Shown piece after piece: positions 1-10,265 of a DNA stretch of 64,000 nt. The notes beneath the pieces were generated by a model that saw only the letters and a program-made list of their open reading frames with translations, ran no database searches and was not told where the DNA came from. The stretch's first letter is position 1; every line of letters starts with the position of its first letter. This stretch comes from Epiperipatus broadwayi. Lineage: Eukaryota; Onychophora; Udeonychophora; Euonychophora; Peripatidae. The stretch lies in assembly GCA_028023455.1 (NCBI GenBank), contig JAQFVV010000018.1, positions 4,305,800 through 4,369,799 on the forward strand, written 5' to 3'. The position numbers and the translations under genes are program-made.

Positions 1-155
1 TGGCTTATATAGCTCATAAGTTTCAATTTATATATTTAAGGGATTTCTTACTATGTTTTTATAAATAATTTTTATCTATGATGTAATGAAGAAAGCTGAA
101 TTAAGCTGCCAATTAAAAACATGTACTGTTGACTGAGATCATGTCATCTACCAAT

Positions 156-157
<2 letters not shown>

Positions 158-239
<82 letters not shown>
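158..239. repeat. (TA)n microsatellite
   Basis: This is an uninterrupted AT dinucleotide tract. It lies directly upstream of the first hammerhead-bearing repeat copy. Several retroelements in this window abut similar tracts, suggesting TA-rich insertion targets. Confidence 0.97.
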
Positions 240-242
<3 letters not shown>

Positions 243-244
243 TT

Positions 245-480
245 AATGTTATTAGAAAGAACTTAAACTTAATATAAGCTGAGCAATGATTGTATATATG
301 TGTGGAAGATGGTGATCTGGACCAACTAATGAGTGCTGGTTTAGGATGAAATACATATATTGAAGATCATTTATTTTTTTCACATGTATGTGGTCATGTG
401 TATCAGTTGTATAAGATGGAGTGCATAGCTATGAAAAGTGAGAAAAAATCTCAGTTCAAGTTTTTTCTAATTGCATTAAG
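245..480 (+). repeat. Hammerhead-bearing dispersed repeat, copy R1
   Basis: This is a copy of a dispersed family also found at 615-925, 19905-20010, 33360-33620, 42885-43060, 48975-49040 and 53270-53510. Shared blocks in order are: an AAGCTGAGCA.TGATTG region, GATCTGGACCAA, the hammerhead core, a TTGAAGATCATTTAT block, a CACATGTATG..GTCATG block, an ATAAGATGGAGTGCATAGC block and a 3' GTTCAA block. No coding potential is seen. The 3' GTTCAA block resembles a Pol III B box, and in some copies TAGC..AAGGG resembles an A box, but the boxes are too close together for a normal tRNA. It may be a SINE-like or retrozyme-like element; the class is not established. Confidence 0.75.
313..368 (+). ncRNA. 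Decayed hammerhead ribozyme core (R1)
   Basis: The expected CTGATGA is CTAATGA at 326-332, so one invariant G is lost. Stem II is GTGCTGGTTTAGGAT, with its 3' side mutated. GAAA is at 348-351, followed by TACATATA. GATC upstream (313-316) and TTGAAGATC downstream can form an outer stem I. The palindromic stem III consensus ATACGTAT is here ATACATAT, as expected from CpG decay. It is probably inactive. Confidence 0.5.
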
Positions 481-614
481 TTTAGTATAGAAAATGTACT
501 TATTTAAATATTATATATTCAGCCTATATTCTTCCCATCCCTCTTCCATCTATTTAAATGAATACATTAGGGTTCTACATGTGAGGTGTCAGAGTCACTT
601 AATGTCAACATGGT

Positions 615-925
615 TATAACAATAATATTGGCATCAGCAAAGGCTTTGAGTATTTCAATCATTGTATTTTCAATGATATGAATGGCTGAAGAATTGGAGG
701 TTGGAGAAGATTGAAGCTTGTCCATTGAAGTTCAAAGATTTGCTATCTTAATATAAAATTAGCAGTGATTGTCAACCAACTGATGAGTACTAGTTTAGCA
801 CAAAATATGTATATTGAAGATCATTTATCTTTTTCACATATATGTAGTCATGGGTATTGCTTGTATAAGATGGAGTGCATAGCCAAGTAAAGCTGGAAAG
901 TTTGTGTTCAAGTTTATATATATTC
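615..925 (+). repeat. Hammerhead-bearing dispersed repeat, copy R2
   Basis: This is the longest copy. Its 5' part (about 620-745) matches, on the opposite strand, the region 33530-33610 near copy R3: TTGAAG..CTTCAATC and GGAGAAGATTGAAG blocks, and TATCTTAATATAAA. The core follows at 780 and the 3' part ends near GTGTTCAAG. It lies in the same orientation as R1, about 450 bp downstream, so the pair are either two insertions or remnants of a tandem unit. Confidence 0.75.
774..818 (+). ncRNA. Hammerhead-like core with damaged GAAA (R2)
   Basis: CTGATGA (780-786) is intact. Stem II reads GTACTAGTTTAGCAC. GAAA has become AAAA, which should abolish cleavage. The following ATATGTATATTG aligns with the palindromic stem III and cleavage region of the consensus, with CpG decayed to TG. 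Confidence 0.5.
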
Positions 926-931
926 TGCATG

Positions 932-1082
932 AGTACATAGATTATTGTTAACAATATTACAACAATAAATCTTAATAATTTTTGCTTTTTGCTGATCCAG
1001 CCTTTTGATACAAATTCTGGCTCAGCAAAAACCAAAAATTGTTAAGATTTATTGCTGTAATTTTTGACAATAGTCTATATAC
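932..1082. mobile_element. Small foldback/MITE-like inverted repeat
   Basis: Two arms of about 60 bp are imperfect reverse complements. The left arm runs from GTACATAGATTATTG through AATAAATCTTAATAATTTTTG to GCTGATCCAG. The right arm runs from CTGGCTCAGCAAAAACC to CAATAGTCTATATAC. The spacer is about 20 bp. There is no coding capacity. It fits a non-autonomous terminal-inverted-repeat element; no clear target duplication was seen. Confidence 0.7.
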
Positions 1083-1870
1083 TCTTGTAGAATATATTCT
1101 TACATATTATCTACAATATATAAATATTATATACTTTAAATATATATTATTATTTACTACATTCTTATGTTAATTGCTCAAGGATCATGTAAGCTGCCCA
1201 AATACTACATATTAAGCACAATATCATTGAATTCACCAAAGTGAGAATCAACCCAGAACCCATCATCTCATATATCTATTTCTCTATTACAGTGATAAAC
1301 TGTATTGGGAACATTTTTTGGAGGGAGGATAAAATATTTTTATTTGATAATCAATAAGCAAATTATCAATAATCTAGATAGATTACATTAACTTATCGGT
1401 AATGCTATGAACATATGATTTTTTTTTGTAGTAAGGATGATATTTTTTTATGTACACATTTTTTTAAAAAAAAACTAATATAAATATTATAAAAAGGTGT
1501 TTATTATTTTATATAAAGAATAACAATAAGTTTTATCTGGTATACACAAACAGCTGTAAGTCTATATCTCTAATCTATGAAGAAAAGTAGAAATAAACTT
1601 GTGAGACTTACATTTAAAACATAAATATTATTTATATGACATTAAATATAGTATTAGGTTATCACATCTACAAATTATAAAAAATATACAAGAAAAGTAT
1701 TATGGAAAGTAATAAACTCATAAATGGTTTTTCATAACACACAATATGATTTCAATAAATATTTTAAAAATTATTTTATAGTGCAGAATATTTATAAATT
1801 GTTCACACCACAATAAAAAAATTTAAAATGTATTTTTGTTAAAGTTATTTTTAAATAATTTTCAGTATTT
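1083..1870. other. Non-coding A/T-rich stretch
   Basis: No supported gene, RNA or repeat is seen. The T-rich run ending in AG at 1861-1876 could be the acceptor side of an intron for the exon that follows. Confidence 0.5.
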
Positions 1871-1876
1871 GAACAG

Positions 1877-2325
1877 CAGGAATAGTTTTGTTACTAAAAT
1901 TTTCTAATATTTTCTTTCATAAAGCATCTAATTGTGATAATTATAGTTTTATATCTTATGGCCTTAGTCTATACTTTCATTATAGTCATTGTACCTATAC
2001 TGAATATGCTTCAGTTTATACACATATAAAATCAATTAAAATAAATACTGGTAAATTGATTATTTTTGAAAAAGATGCTGTTGATATAATCAATACATGC
2101 AAATTTACATATAAAGTGGTATCCAATGTGCATCCAGTTACATATGCTTTGAAAACAATTCCTGAACATTCTTTGGAAAGATTTAAATCTGTATTTGCAG
2201 AACATTTAGTTATTTATAATGGAAAGTTTTGCTTTGATAGTGCTTTTGTTTTACATGTGGAAAATGATTTGAAGGAAAGAAAAATTAAAGAGCCATATTT
2301 TAGAAATGTGACAGATAATTTATAA
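1877..2325 (+). CDS. Putative 3'-terminal exon, product unrecognised
   Basis: The open frame runs for about 149 codons and ends at TAA (2323-2325). No in-frame ATG is convincing at its 5' end. A T-rich tract followed by AACAG at 1872-1876 is a plausible splice acceptor, so I read this as the last exon of a spliced gene and not as a complete protein. Its composition is ordinary protein-like, not the low-complexity Lys/Ile/Asn translation seen elsewhere. It includes cysteines, a stretch SYGLSLYFHYSHCTYTEY, a central VVSNVHPVTYALKTIPEHS and an acidic/basic C-terminus ending NVTDNL. No transposon motif is visible. I do not recognise the family. It could also be an old retroelement fragment. Upstream exons are not identifiable by eye. 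Confidence 0.4.
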
Positions 2326-2690
2326 ATATATATTTTATATAATTATGTTAATATACATACATAAATTATGAAAAGTTGCTATTCATGTGGGAACATTAAT
2401 GTTGTAGGACTTAAATGAGATTTTTTTTAAAAATTTTAACTATAAATGCTACTGGGGATGGAAGACTTGCTGAAAGCGAGCTTTATCTATTATTTATTTT
2501 TATATATTGGCATTTTGATTGTTGTAAAGTTTATTCAAGAGTTTTTGGTTTATATATATATATTCAATTGTATTATTAATTACCAAAAAATATTTTAAAA
2601 TAGCTAACACTGAAGTCTGATTTTGTTATGATTAATTGTATAAACATTATGAATGCTAGAACTAAATAAAGCTATTCAAACTCTATTTAA
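2326..2690 (+). promoter_or_regulatory. Possible 3' UTR with polyadenylation signal
   Basis: The putative terminal exon is followed by about 340 bases without coding signal, then a canonical AATAAA at 2665-2670. This fits a short 3' UTR. AATAAA is common by chance in DNA this A/T-rich, so the support is modest. Confidence 0.3.
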
Positions 2691-3055
2691 AAACAACTTG
2701 ATTAAAACCTGTATTTTTATTATATGTTCAAATATTTTTTTTTAAAATATAATATTGCTACTTTATTGTTCTCTCTACATTATATTTATTGTTTTAACTT
2801 TGGATATAAAATATTTTTATCTTTTCTTGATTATCTATATATAAACATCCAAATGTATATCACTAGCTAAAAATTCAAATATAAATTGGCAAATCACCCT
2901 CTCAAATGTTATGCAATTTCAGAAACGTCCTCTATGAATATATATAAAGTCTGAATTTTAATTAAATAACTACTTGGATCATTTTATTGGAATTCAGATT
3001 TATATTTATTTACAGGGGCATTGCTGAAATAGCATAACATTGGGAGGGTAACTTG

Positions 3056-3155
<100 letters not shown>

Positions 3156-3213
3156 ATACAAAACCACCCCAAATCTAAAATTTTATAGTGACTAGTTTAG
3201 CTTTATGCTTGTA

Positions 3214-3215
<2 letters not shown>

Positions 3216-3253
<38 letters not shown>

Positions 3254-3279
3254 TAAAAATATATATATATATATATACC
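3216..3279. repeat. Interrupted (TA)n microsatellite
   Basis: Two TA runs are separated by an AAAATATATAAAAA interruption. The short minus-strand open frame across it encodes only Tyr-Ile repeats and is not a gene. Confidence 0.9.
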
Positions 3280-4170
3280 TTGACATATCCATCTGAAATG
3301 TTAGATGAAAATTGTATTAGAAAAATAAATTGTATTGCCAGAAGTATAATTTTATAGTTCATATCTAACAGATAAATCAATAGTGCATTGCATTTATTTA
3401 TGATAAGAAAGATTTGTTTACGATTATGTATATTATAAATATGTATTTGTAAATATTACTATTTATTTTTCTTTACACATCAGATGATGCAGTAAGATAT
3501 AATCAAATCAGAGCAAAATTAGATTGCTAGTAATATAATTGTACAATACATATTAAATGTAAAATATATTTTATAGTGAATTACATTATATCTATAATAA
3601 AAAGCTTTGTATTTTATAAATATAAACTCAGTACAGTCTTTTTTAAAGTAAAACAATTCTGTTGAACATAGGACCACATTGATGGGATATAATATATGTA
3701 TGTTTTTATGAAAGATGTGTTTGGGAATAACCTATGTTTAATAAACTAAATTTACCAACATTTCAATAAGATAACACTTATCTCAACTGGGTGAAAAAAT
3801 ATAATAATTATCATATGGTTATAGTAGATAGAACTGTTTCATGTGGTTGCTGACTCACGTATTTGTTGAATAGTATGATTTATATTTAGCAGTATTTTTT
3901 ATATCCATTTGCATTAAGAAACTCTTCCAAATAGTTGACAAATGTATTATTAATGCAATTTGTGTTTTTAAAAGTTTTTATAGATTTTCTATATATTCTT
4001 TGGTGATGTTTATGGCATATTACTTAGGAAATCTATGCAATGACCAGTATCCAAAACATGCAGAGCAAGTGCTAAAGTTGTTGAGGTTTTTAAATTAAAT
4101 TTTAAAATATTCATTTCAATATTTATATATATAAGTGTAATAATGCTCAAGGCTAAATAGTTTTATAAGT
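3280..4170. other. Non-coding A/T-rich stretch
   Basis: No supported gene, RNA or recognised repeat is seen. Confidence 0.5.
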
Positions 4171-4343
4171 AACCATTAGAAACCAGTCAACACTTAGACA
4201 ATTCTAATATAGATAACAATCAATAATCTCTAACTGTTGGCAACCTTCTTTCTTGTTAAAAGAAGGTTGGCTTGACAACAGTTTGAAATTGTTAATTATT
4301 ATCTATATTGGGTTTGTCTAAGTGTTGATTGGTTTATAATAGT
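4171..4343. mobile_element. MITE-like foldback element with ~80-bp inverted repeats
   Basis: Left arm 4171-4250 and right arm 4262-4343 are imperfect reverse complements; for example CAACACTTAGACAA faces TTGTCTAAGTGTTG, and CAACCTTCT faces AGAAGGTTG. The spacer is only about 10 bp, so single strands could form a long hairpin. There is no coding capacity. Confidence 0.8.
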
Positions 4344-4379
4344 TATATATAAAATAGAAGCAAACAATATCTAGCTCAT

Positions 4380-5110
4380 ATATTACCAAATGTTAATAAA
4401 TAAAGTGTGGCCATGCTTAATTTCAGTTTCATATTATTTAAGCATCATTTGTTGCTGATGCTGAAAATAAAACATTTATTTTATTTAATAACCATATTTT
4501 TATATCACTTTAAAATTATAGATAAGTATTACAAACTGAAGAGATAACTCAATCATTTAAAGATCTTATAATATCAATGTAAAGTTTGTCTTATAAATAT
4601 ATTAAGAACTAAATATGCTTAATTTAAATTATACATGTATATTAAATAAAAGCAAACAATCTTCATTAGCCAATAATGATTATGCTCATGCATCAATATA
4701 TATAACAGAATAAGGAACAATTACTCTTAACTTTAGCTTTGATGTTATTTAAGCAAATATTTGTTTTCAAATTTGGGAAATAAAGTGTTCAGTTTATATA
4801 ATAACTGTATTTTAAATATGATGTCATTTATTTTGAAATCATGGTTAAGTATTACAAAGCAAAGAGATATTCTGACTTTTAAAGACATTATAATGTCAAT
4901 GTAAAATTTGTATTATAAATATAAATATATTAAATATATTTAGCCTAAAATATGTTTGTAAATTAAATTAAATGCACACAACCTCCATTAGCTAAGATTG
5001 ATTACTCTTGAATTCAATATTGATGTTATTTAAGCAAACATTTGAGGATACTGATGTAAACAATGTGTTTGTTTTATTTAATAGCCATATTGTTAGTTTA
5101 AAATTTTAGT
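4380..5110 (+). repeat. Unnamed ~330-bp repeat family, direct tandem copies
   Basis: Two full units and one partial divergent unit share an ordered set of blocks: ATTTAAGCA.ATTTGTT, TTTATTTAATA.CCATATT, AAGTATTACAAA, TTAAAGA..TTATAATATCAATGTAAA.TTTGT, TTATAAATATAAATATATTAA, and A.GCAAACAATCTCCATTAGC. Unit-to-unit divergence is obvious but the block order is kept. There is no ORF. The family recurs at 5935-6110 (same strand) and 6115-6545 (inverted). Confidence 0.65.
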
Positions 5111-5934
5111 TAACATTCTATCTTATTGCTACAAAATTGCTTATGTTGATGTGATTTGGGGCATTACAATGATACTTCGATTACTTTAGCTTTTCTCTTA
5201 TTATTTTGGGAGTATTTATAATATTAATTTGTCAGTATTTTTTTTCTTAGAATCATTAATTAAAATTATTAGTTAAAAAAAATTCTGATATCTGTATCAT
5301 AAATACCTCATATAAAATTTGAATATGAGAGTAAGCTAACAATATTTGGATATTACTGATGGTTAAATTGTTTGTCCTGAAGACAATTCCAATTGTAGGT
5401 TTTGTTTTTCTATTTTGAAAAAAAAAATGTAATTTTTAATAATTATTTACATATTTATTTATGCAATATATTTGTAAAATGTTCATTACTTCATTTCACT
5501 TGGATTTTATTTGAAAAATGTTAGTTTTTAAGAGAAGACAAGTTTAAAATCATATTTATAATAGAAGCAGAAGCTATTGTTTTTTACTGGCTACAGACAA
5601 TTTCTTTCAACAAAAATTCATTTCTATTTAAAAAATAGAATTTAAATAGAAAATATTTTATATTGCCATTTTTACGAATAAACAAGATTATAATCCAATA
5701 AAAAAAGTGATATTGTTATAATTAAGAATTAAAGTTTAGTATTTTATTTTTTTTATTTTGCAAATTTCAAATATTAACTTTTAAAATAACTTCCATTAGT
5801 AAGATTATATTTGTAATAAATAATGAAAACGTTATCAATATATGACATAGAATAAAGATTTAATTGTAAAATTAAAATGTTGGAAATGATCAAAGTTCTC
5901 AGTGGGATCTTTTAAATAAGAGAGGGGGAATTGA
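5111..5934. other. Non-coding A/T-rich stretch
   Basis: It separates copies of the ~330-bp repeat family. No other feature is seen. Confidence 0.5.
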
Positions 5935-6054
5935 TAGTGAACAGATTAAATATTACAAAATAATGAGATTCTTTTATTTTAAAGACCTTATAATATCAAT
6001 GTGAAGTTTGTTTTATAAATATAAATATGTCAAATAATAAATGCACTTAGTCTA

Positions 6055-6088
<34 letters not shown>

Positions 6089-6110
6089 TAAATGGAAACG
6101 AACCATCTCT
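5935..6110 (+). repeat. ~330-bp repeat family, partial copy
   Basis: It carries the TTAAATATTACAAA, TTAAAGACCTTATAATATCAATGTGAA and TTATAAATATAAATATGTCAAA blocks of the family. It then runs into a (TA)n(TG)n microsatellite at about 6055-6089. Confidence 0.6.
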
Positions 6111-6114
6111 GAGA

Positions 6115-6545
6115 GCTTATTGCTTTTTTTATGTTTATTAATGTGTGAGCACAATCATTCTTAGCTGTTGGAAATTGTTCTGCTTCCATTTAATTCACAT
6201 GTGTACTTCAGATTAAGTGTATTTGGTGTTTAATATATTTATATTTATGAGACAAACTTTATGCTAATATTGTAAGATCTTTAAAAGTGAAAATATGTTT
6301 TTCCCTTGTAATTTATAAATTTCATTTTAGAATGATGTAGACTGCAATTAAAACATGGCTATTAAATAAATTGATTGCTTTATTTACGGCCTCATCAACA
6401 AATATTTTCTTAAATATGATCAAACGAATAGCAACCTTTATTTCTTTATATTATAATGCTTGATCATTTTTAGCTATGGATTGTCTTTATCCATCTAATT
6501 TACATATATACATTAGGTAAAGTATATTAAGTATTTCATATATAT
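6115..6545 (-). repeat. ~330-bp repeat family, inverted copies
   Basis: Read on the minus strand, the same ordered blocks appear: TTAAGAAAATATTTGTTGATG, TTTATTTAATAGCCATG, TTAAAGATCTTACAATATTAGC, TTATAAATATAAATATATTAAA and AGCTAAGAATGATTG. A second, shorter minus-strand copy follows. The 5' LTR at 6558 begins immediately after it, so the LTR element probably inserted in or beside this repeat. Confidence 0.6.
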
Positions 6546-6557
6546 ATATATATATAT

Positions 6558-8412
6558 TGTAAATATCAATAGGTCGATATTTATATTTTAAAAATTTGTT
6601 ATTTGTTATTAAAAAAAAAAATCTCTTTAAGTTAAAGTTTACATATGAAATATTTAAATTTTTCTTTTATGTTTATTAAATATAGTTATTATTTGAAGTT
6701 ATTATTTTATTTATATATATTGATAGTACATCGTTATAAACATTTAATTATTAAAATAAATAAGGACATATAAATTGTTGATTAAAAAAAAAAAATTATT
6801 TTATTTGCAATGATTACTAAATGCAATAAATAATTATTTATGTATATTTTAAAAGATGTCAAATTTTCGATTTGATACTTTTTATATGTATACTTAATAT
6901 TTTATTTTTATTTTGATATTAATTGTTGTAAAAGAGAACATATATATATAACATGAGTTTTAAAATAGCATCTGCTGGCATGAAACCACGCGACAATAAT
7001 AAGGAAGCCATTATTAGGATTATTGCTTATAAAAATGGGATATAGAACAAACAACTGAAGGATAGAATTTTATTACATTTTATTTCTTTAAAGTTTACCA
7101 TTTTTTTAAAAAAATACTGAAGTAACGTATATATATTTTGTAATAAACATATAAATTATGACGGGGTAATAAGGATATATCGCAGCCCTAGCTGCGATAT
7201 ATCATCATCGCTTTCATATATTCTAAAGCAATTTTTCAATGGAACAACTAAAATTTTCAACGTATAAATTTCATCGCGTCTGGAGTTAAAAGCTGGCATA
7301 GCTATCTTAAATGTATTATCGTCAATTTAATTCTAATCTGAAAGTAATTGTAATTGATGTACTGGATTTAACATTTTAATAAAATATGCATATATTCAAG
7401 AATTAATAATCTTCTTTAATGAAATCGTTTCGTCGTCTTTTATAGAATGCATTCTAAAATTAAAAAAAAAATATATACAGATGAAAAAACTCATGGACTA
7501 AATTAATTCTTAAAAGGACAATCAACTAAGTGAACTTTTAAAAAGGTATTTAATAATTATATATTTATATGAGTGATGTGTGGATATATATTTTTGAGAT
7601 TGATATATTTTTTTTTTTTTGTTTATTTTTATTTTTCATTGTAAAATGTAACGTTTGTGAATGATCAATTTAAGCGTCTTGTTCTATTATAACATTAAAC
7701 GTATAACAGATGATGTTTAAGATAAATATTTAAATAATTTTAAAATCTGAAAATATAATTTATAAGTTGAGGTACTATATATATTAATTATTATCTTTAT
7801 ATTATAACTATTAGGCAGAAATATGTCTTTATATATTTATTGTTTATATTAATATTGAAACATTAATATTATTTAAAGTCAAACGATAACATAAAATAAA
7901 GATGTGCTATTTATTTTTATAAATAATGCCTTTGTAATTATTTAAAGATCGATACTATATTATTCTTATTTTCTTAATGCCAAAGTTATTAGTAAATTAA
8001 TTAAATTTACGACTTAATAAAAGATAATTTCTTATTTCATTTATTACTTGGTTTGTAGGTCACTTACATATATTATTATTTTTCATACACATATTTAGAG
8101 GTACATAAATTTATATAGTAGATGTGTATATTTGAATTTAATAAAAGTCCCTTTATTTTTGATATATATATTTGATTAGTTAGTCACATCAACCTAAAAG
8201 ATAAATTATAATGAAAGATCTCATTGATTAGTATGATTTTAGATTTGTTTTATATAAAGCTAGCTGGGAGGGCAATTTAAACAATTTATTAAAATATAAT
8301 TGGAACAAGTTTGTTTTTCCTTCATTCTTTAATATAAATGGAATACCTCATATACGTTCCATTATATTTAACTTGCTTAATTATGGGGCTACTCATATAC
8401 GTTTCCATTACA
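6558..8412 (+). repeat. 5' LTR of outer element
   Basis: It is about 1855 bp. It opens with a near-palindrome in which TAAATATC faces GATATTTA. It matches the 3' LTR over nearly its whole length apart from small indels. The clearest differences are at 7174-7225, where this copy has a perfect 13-bp hairpin. No coding capacity was found. Confidence 0.88.
7174..7204. repeat. Perfect 13-bp hairpin inside the LTR
   Basis: GATATATCGCAGC, a four-base spacer, then its exact reverse complement GCTGCGATATATC. In the 3' LTR (about 12646-12674) the same place keeps only a GCAGC/GCTGC stem, so this is the most diverged spot between the two LTRs. Confidence 0.85.
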
Positions 8413-8414
8413 TT

Positions 8415-8434
8415 TGGCTTGCCCAATCGTGGGC
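8415..8434 (+). promoter_or_regulatory. Candidate primer-binding site of outer element
   Basis: It starts TGGCTTGCCC two bases after the LTR end. TGG directly after the 5' LTR is the usual complement of a tRNA 3' CCA end. The priming tRNA cannot be identified by eye. Confidence 0.55.
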
Positions 8435-10265
8435 TATCTTATACCTAACCTATAGTTTCCATTACATTATTTATATATAACCGGGATAATTTTGTCTTTC
8501 TTCAATTTAAATGGAATGCAGCAAGTACATTCCATTACATTTGGCGCAACAACTAGGGCTAGAAATAAGCTAATTAGGGCTTGAAATACCCCACATACTT
8601 GAGATTAAGATGTCTAGTATATATATTAATATGAGATGTATGGTTTAAAGAAAAAGAAGCATTTTTGTGTGTTTAATTTTTTTTTATATAAATGGAAATA
8701 TTTTAGCCTTATGTTTAGATGGTGATGGTTAATATTATTGTATTTTTTTTTTTAGTGATGAAAGATAAATATAGTCATGAAGCAGTTTAATTTCAATTTA
8801 AAAAGTATATTGATGGTGTTGAATTATAGTATAATAATTTTGTACATATTTGGAAAGTTTGAGTTGTAGAAAATCTATAATTTTGAAGGTTGGATGGGAT
8901 ATTTGATTGTTGGAGTTTGGTTGGTTCTGTTGCAGGTATTGATGTTGGATGGGGAATTTTGGTTATTATCTTGAGGATGTAATGCATTCATGTCATTTAT
9001 GATTGATTAATCTCATTCATTGCTCCAACCCAAATCTTGATGTTTATTATTATTATCTATCATGAAGCAGTTAACAGTAGTCCTGCCATGATTTTATCTT
9101 TAAAACTCCAGAGAGAGTAAGATATAATTATTTTAATATAAGTATAATATTTGCCTCTAAGTCTCCCAAAGATGAGCAAGGAAATATTTATAAATAATAG
9201 CCCCTAAGACTTAAATATAAGCAGGGTAGTGTAATGGTGTTCTAAGAAAAATTATTATGGGTTGTAGTAGATAGGATAGAATGAAATGTGATAGTCATCT
9301 AAGTGTTCATGAAACATTGTATGCTTTGGGAGTAATGATTGAATTCTTTTATCTACATCAAAGTTGTGAAGTGCTAATCAATCTTTTGGTTGTCAATATC
9401 TGTCGGATCTTTGGAGGAATAGATAAGTATATAACTTAAATATATAACACCAAACTTAAGAGTTTGATTAATTGATTATTGTTTGTAACAAATAATCTAT
9501 TACATCGATTATCAATTAGGGTTTGAAAACAAGTATATTAATATTTTTTTTTTTTTTGTAAGTGACTTTTAAACATGAAGTTCAATTAGTGAATATTTGT
9601 TAGTAGTAAACTGCATTAGTACAATTTTAGTAAAATATTTCGAGCACAAAAGTTAATAATAAGTGAAGTGGATATTTTTTTTTATGTGTATAAAATGGTA
9701 TTAAGTATTAAAGTCCAGAAAATTTATAGGTATCGATTTAAGTATTTTATATTTAACTACCATTATTTTGAATGAGAAAGTTGTCTCACTATATTATCAA
9801 ATTAGTTATTTTAAGGCATGTGAACATTTAGTTGTAGTTTAAATATTTCAAGGTTATATTGAATTTGATATGAAGTATCCACATTTTAATATAGTATAAG
9901 TGTAGAACATTTATTATCATTAAATATAAATAAATGTTATTTAATGATATCAGTTGTTACTCTCTGCATATATATATTTTAGAGAAATTTGTTGATGTTA
10001 TGGTGATAGATAAGATTATTTTTTTTTTTTTTTTAAGCCAAGAAGTTCATGAGTTCAAATAAGTAAAATTTAGATTGTTAGATAGCTATTATGTATTATA
10101 AGATTAAAAGGCTTGTATTTTTAGTTAAAAAATTGCTTGTTGGAATAATGATTGGAGATGGTGAGCCCTTGATCTGTGATAATTACTATATAGAAATAAA
10201 TATATATATATATCTTAGATTTTTTTTTTTGAGCATATAGTATTGTAATTCTAATCATAATAATA
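8435..10265 (+). other. Leader region of outer element, non-coding
   Basis: It is about 1.8 kb between the primer-binding site and the gag-like ORF. TTCCATTACAT, the same string as at the LTR end, recurs at about 8458 and 8543. Poly-T runs occur near 9545 and 10020. No convincing ORF is seen. Confidence 0.5.
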
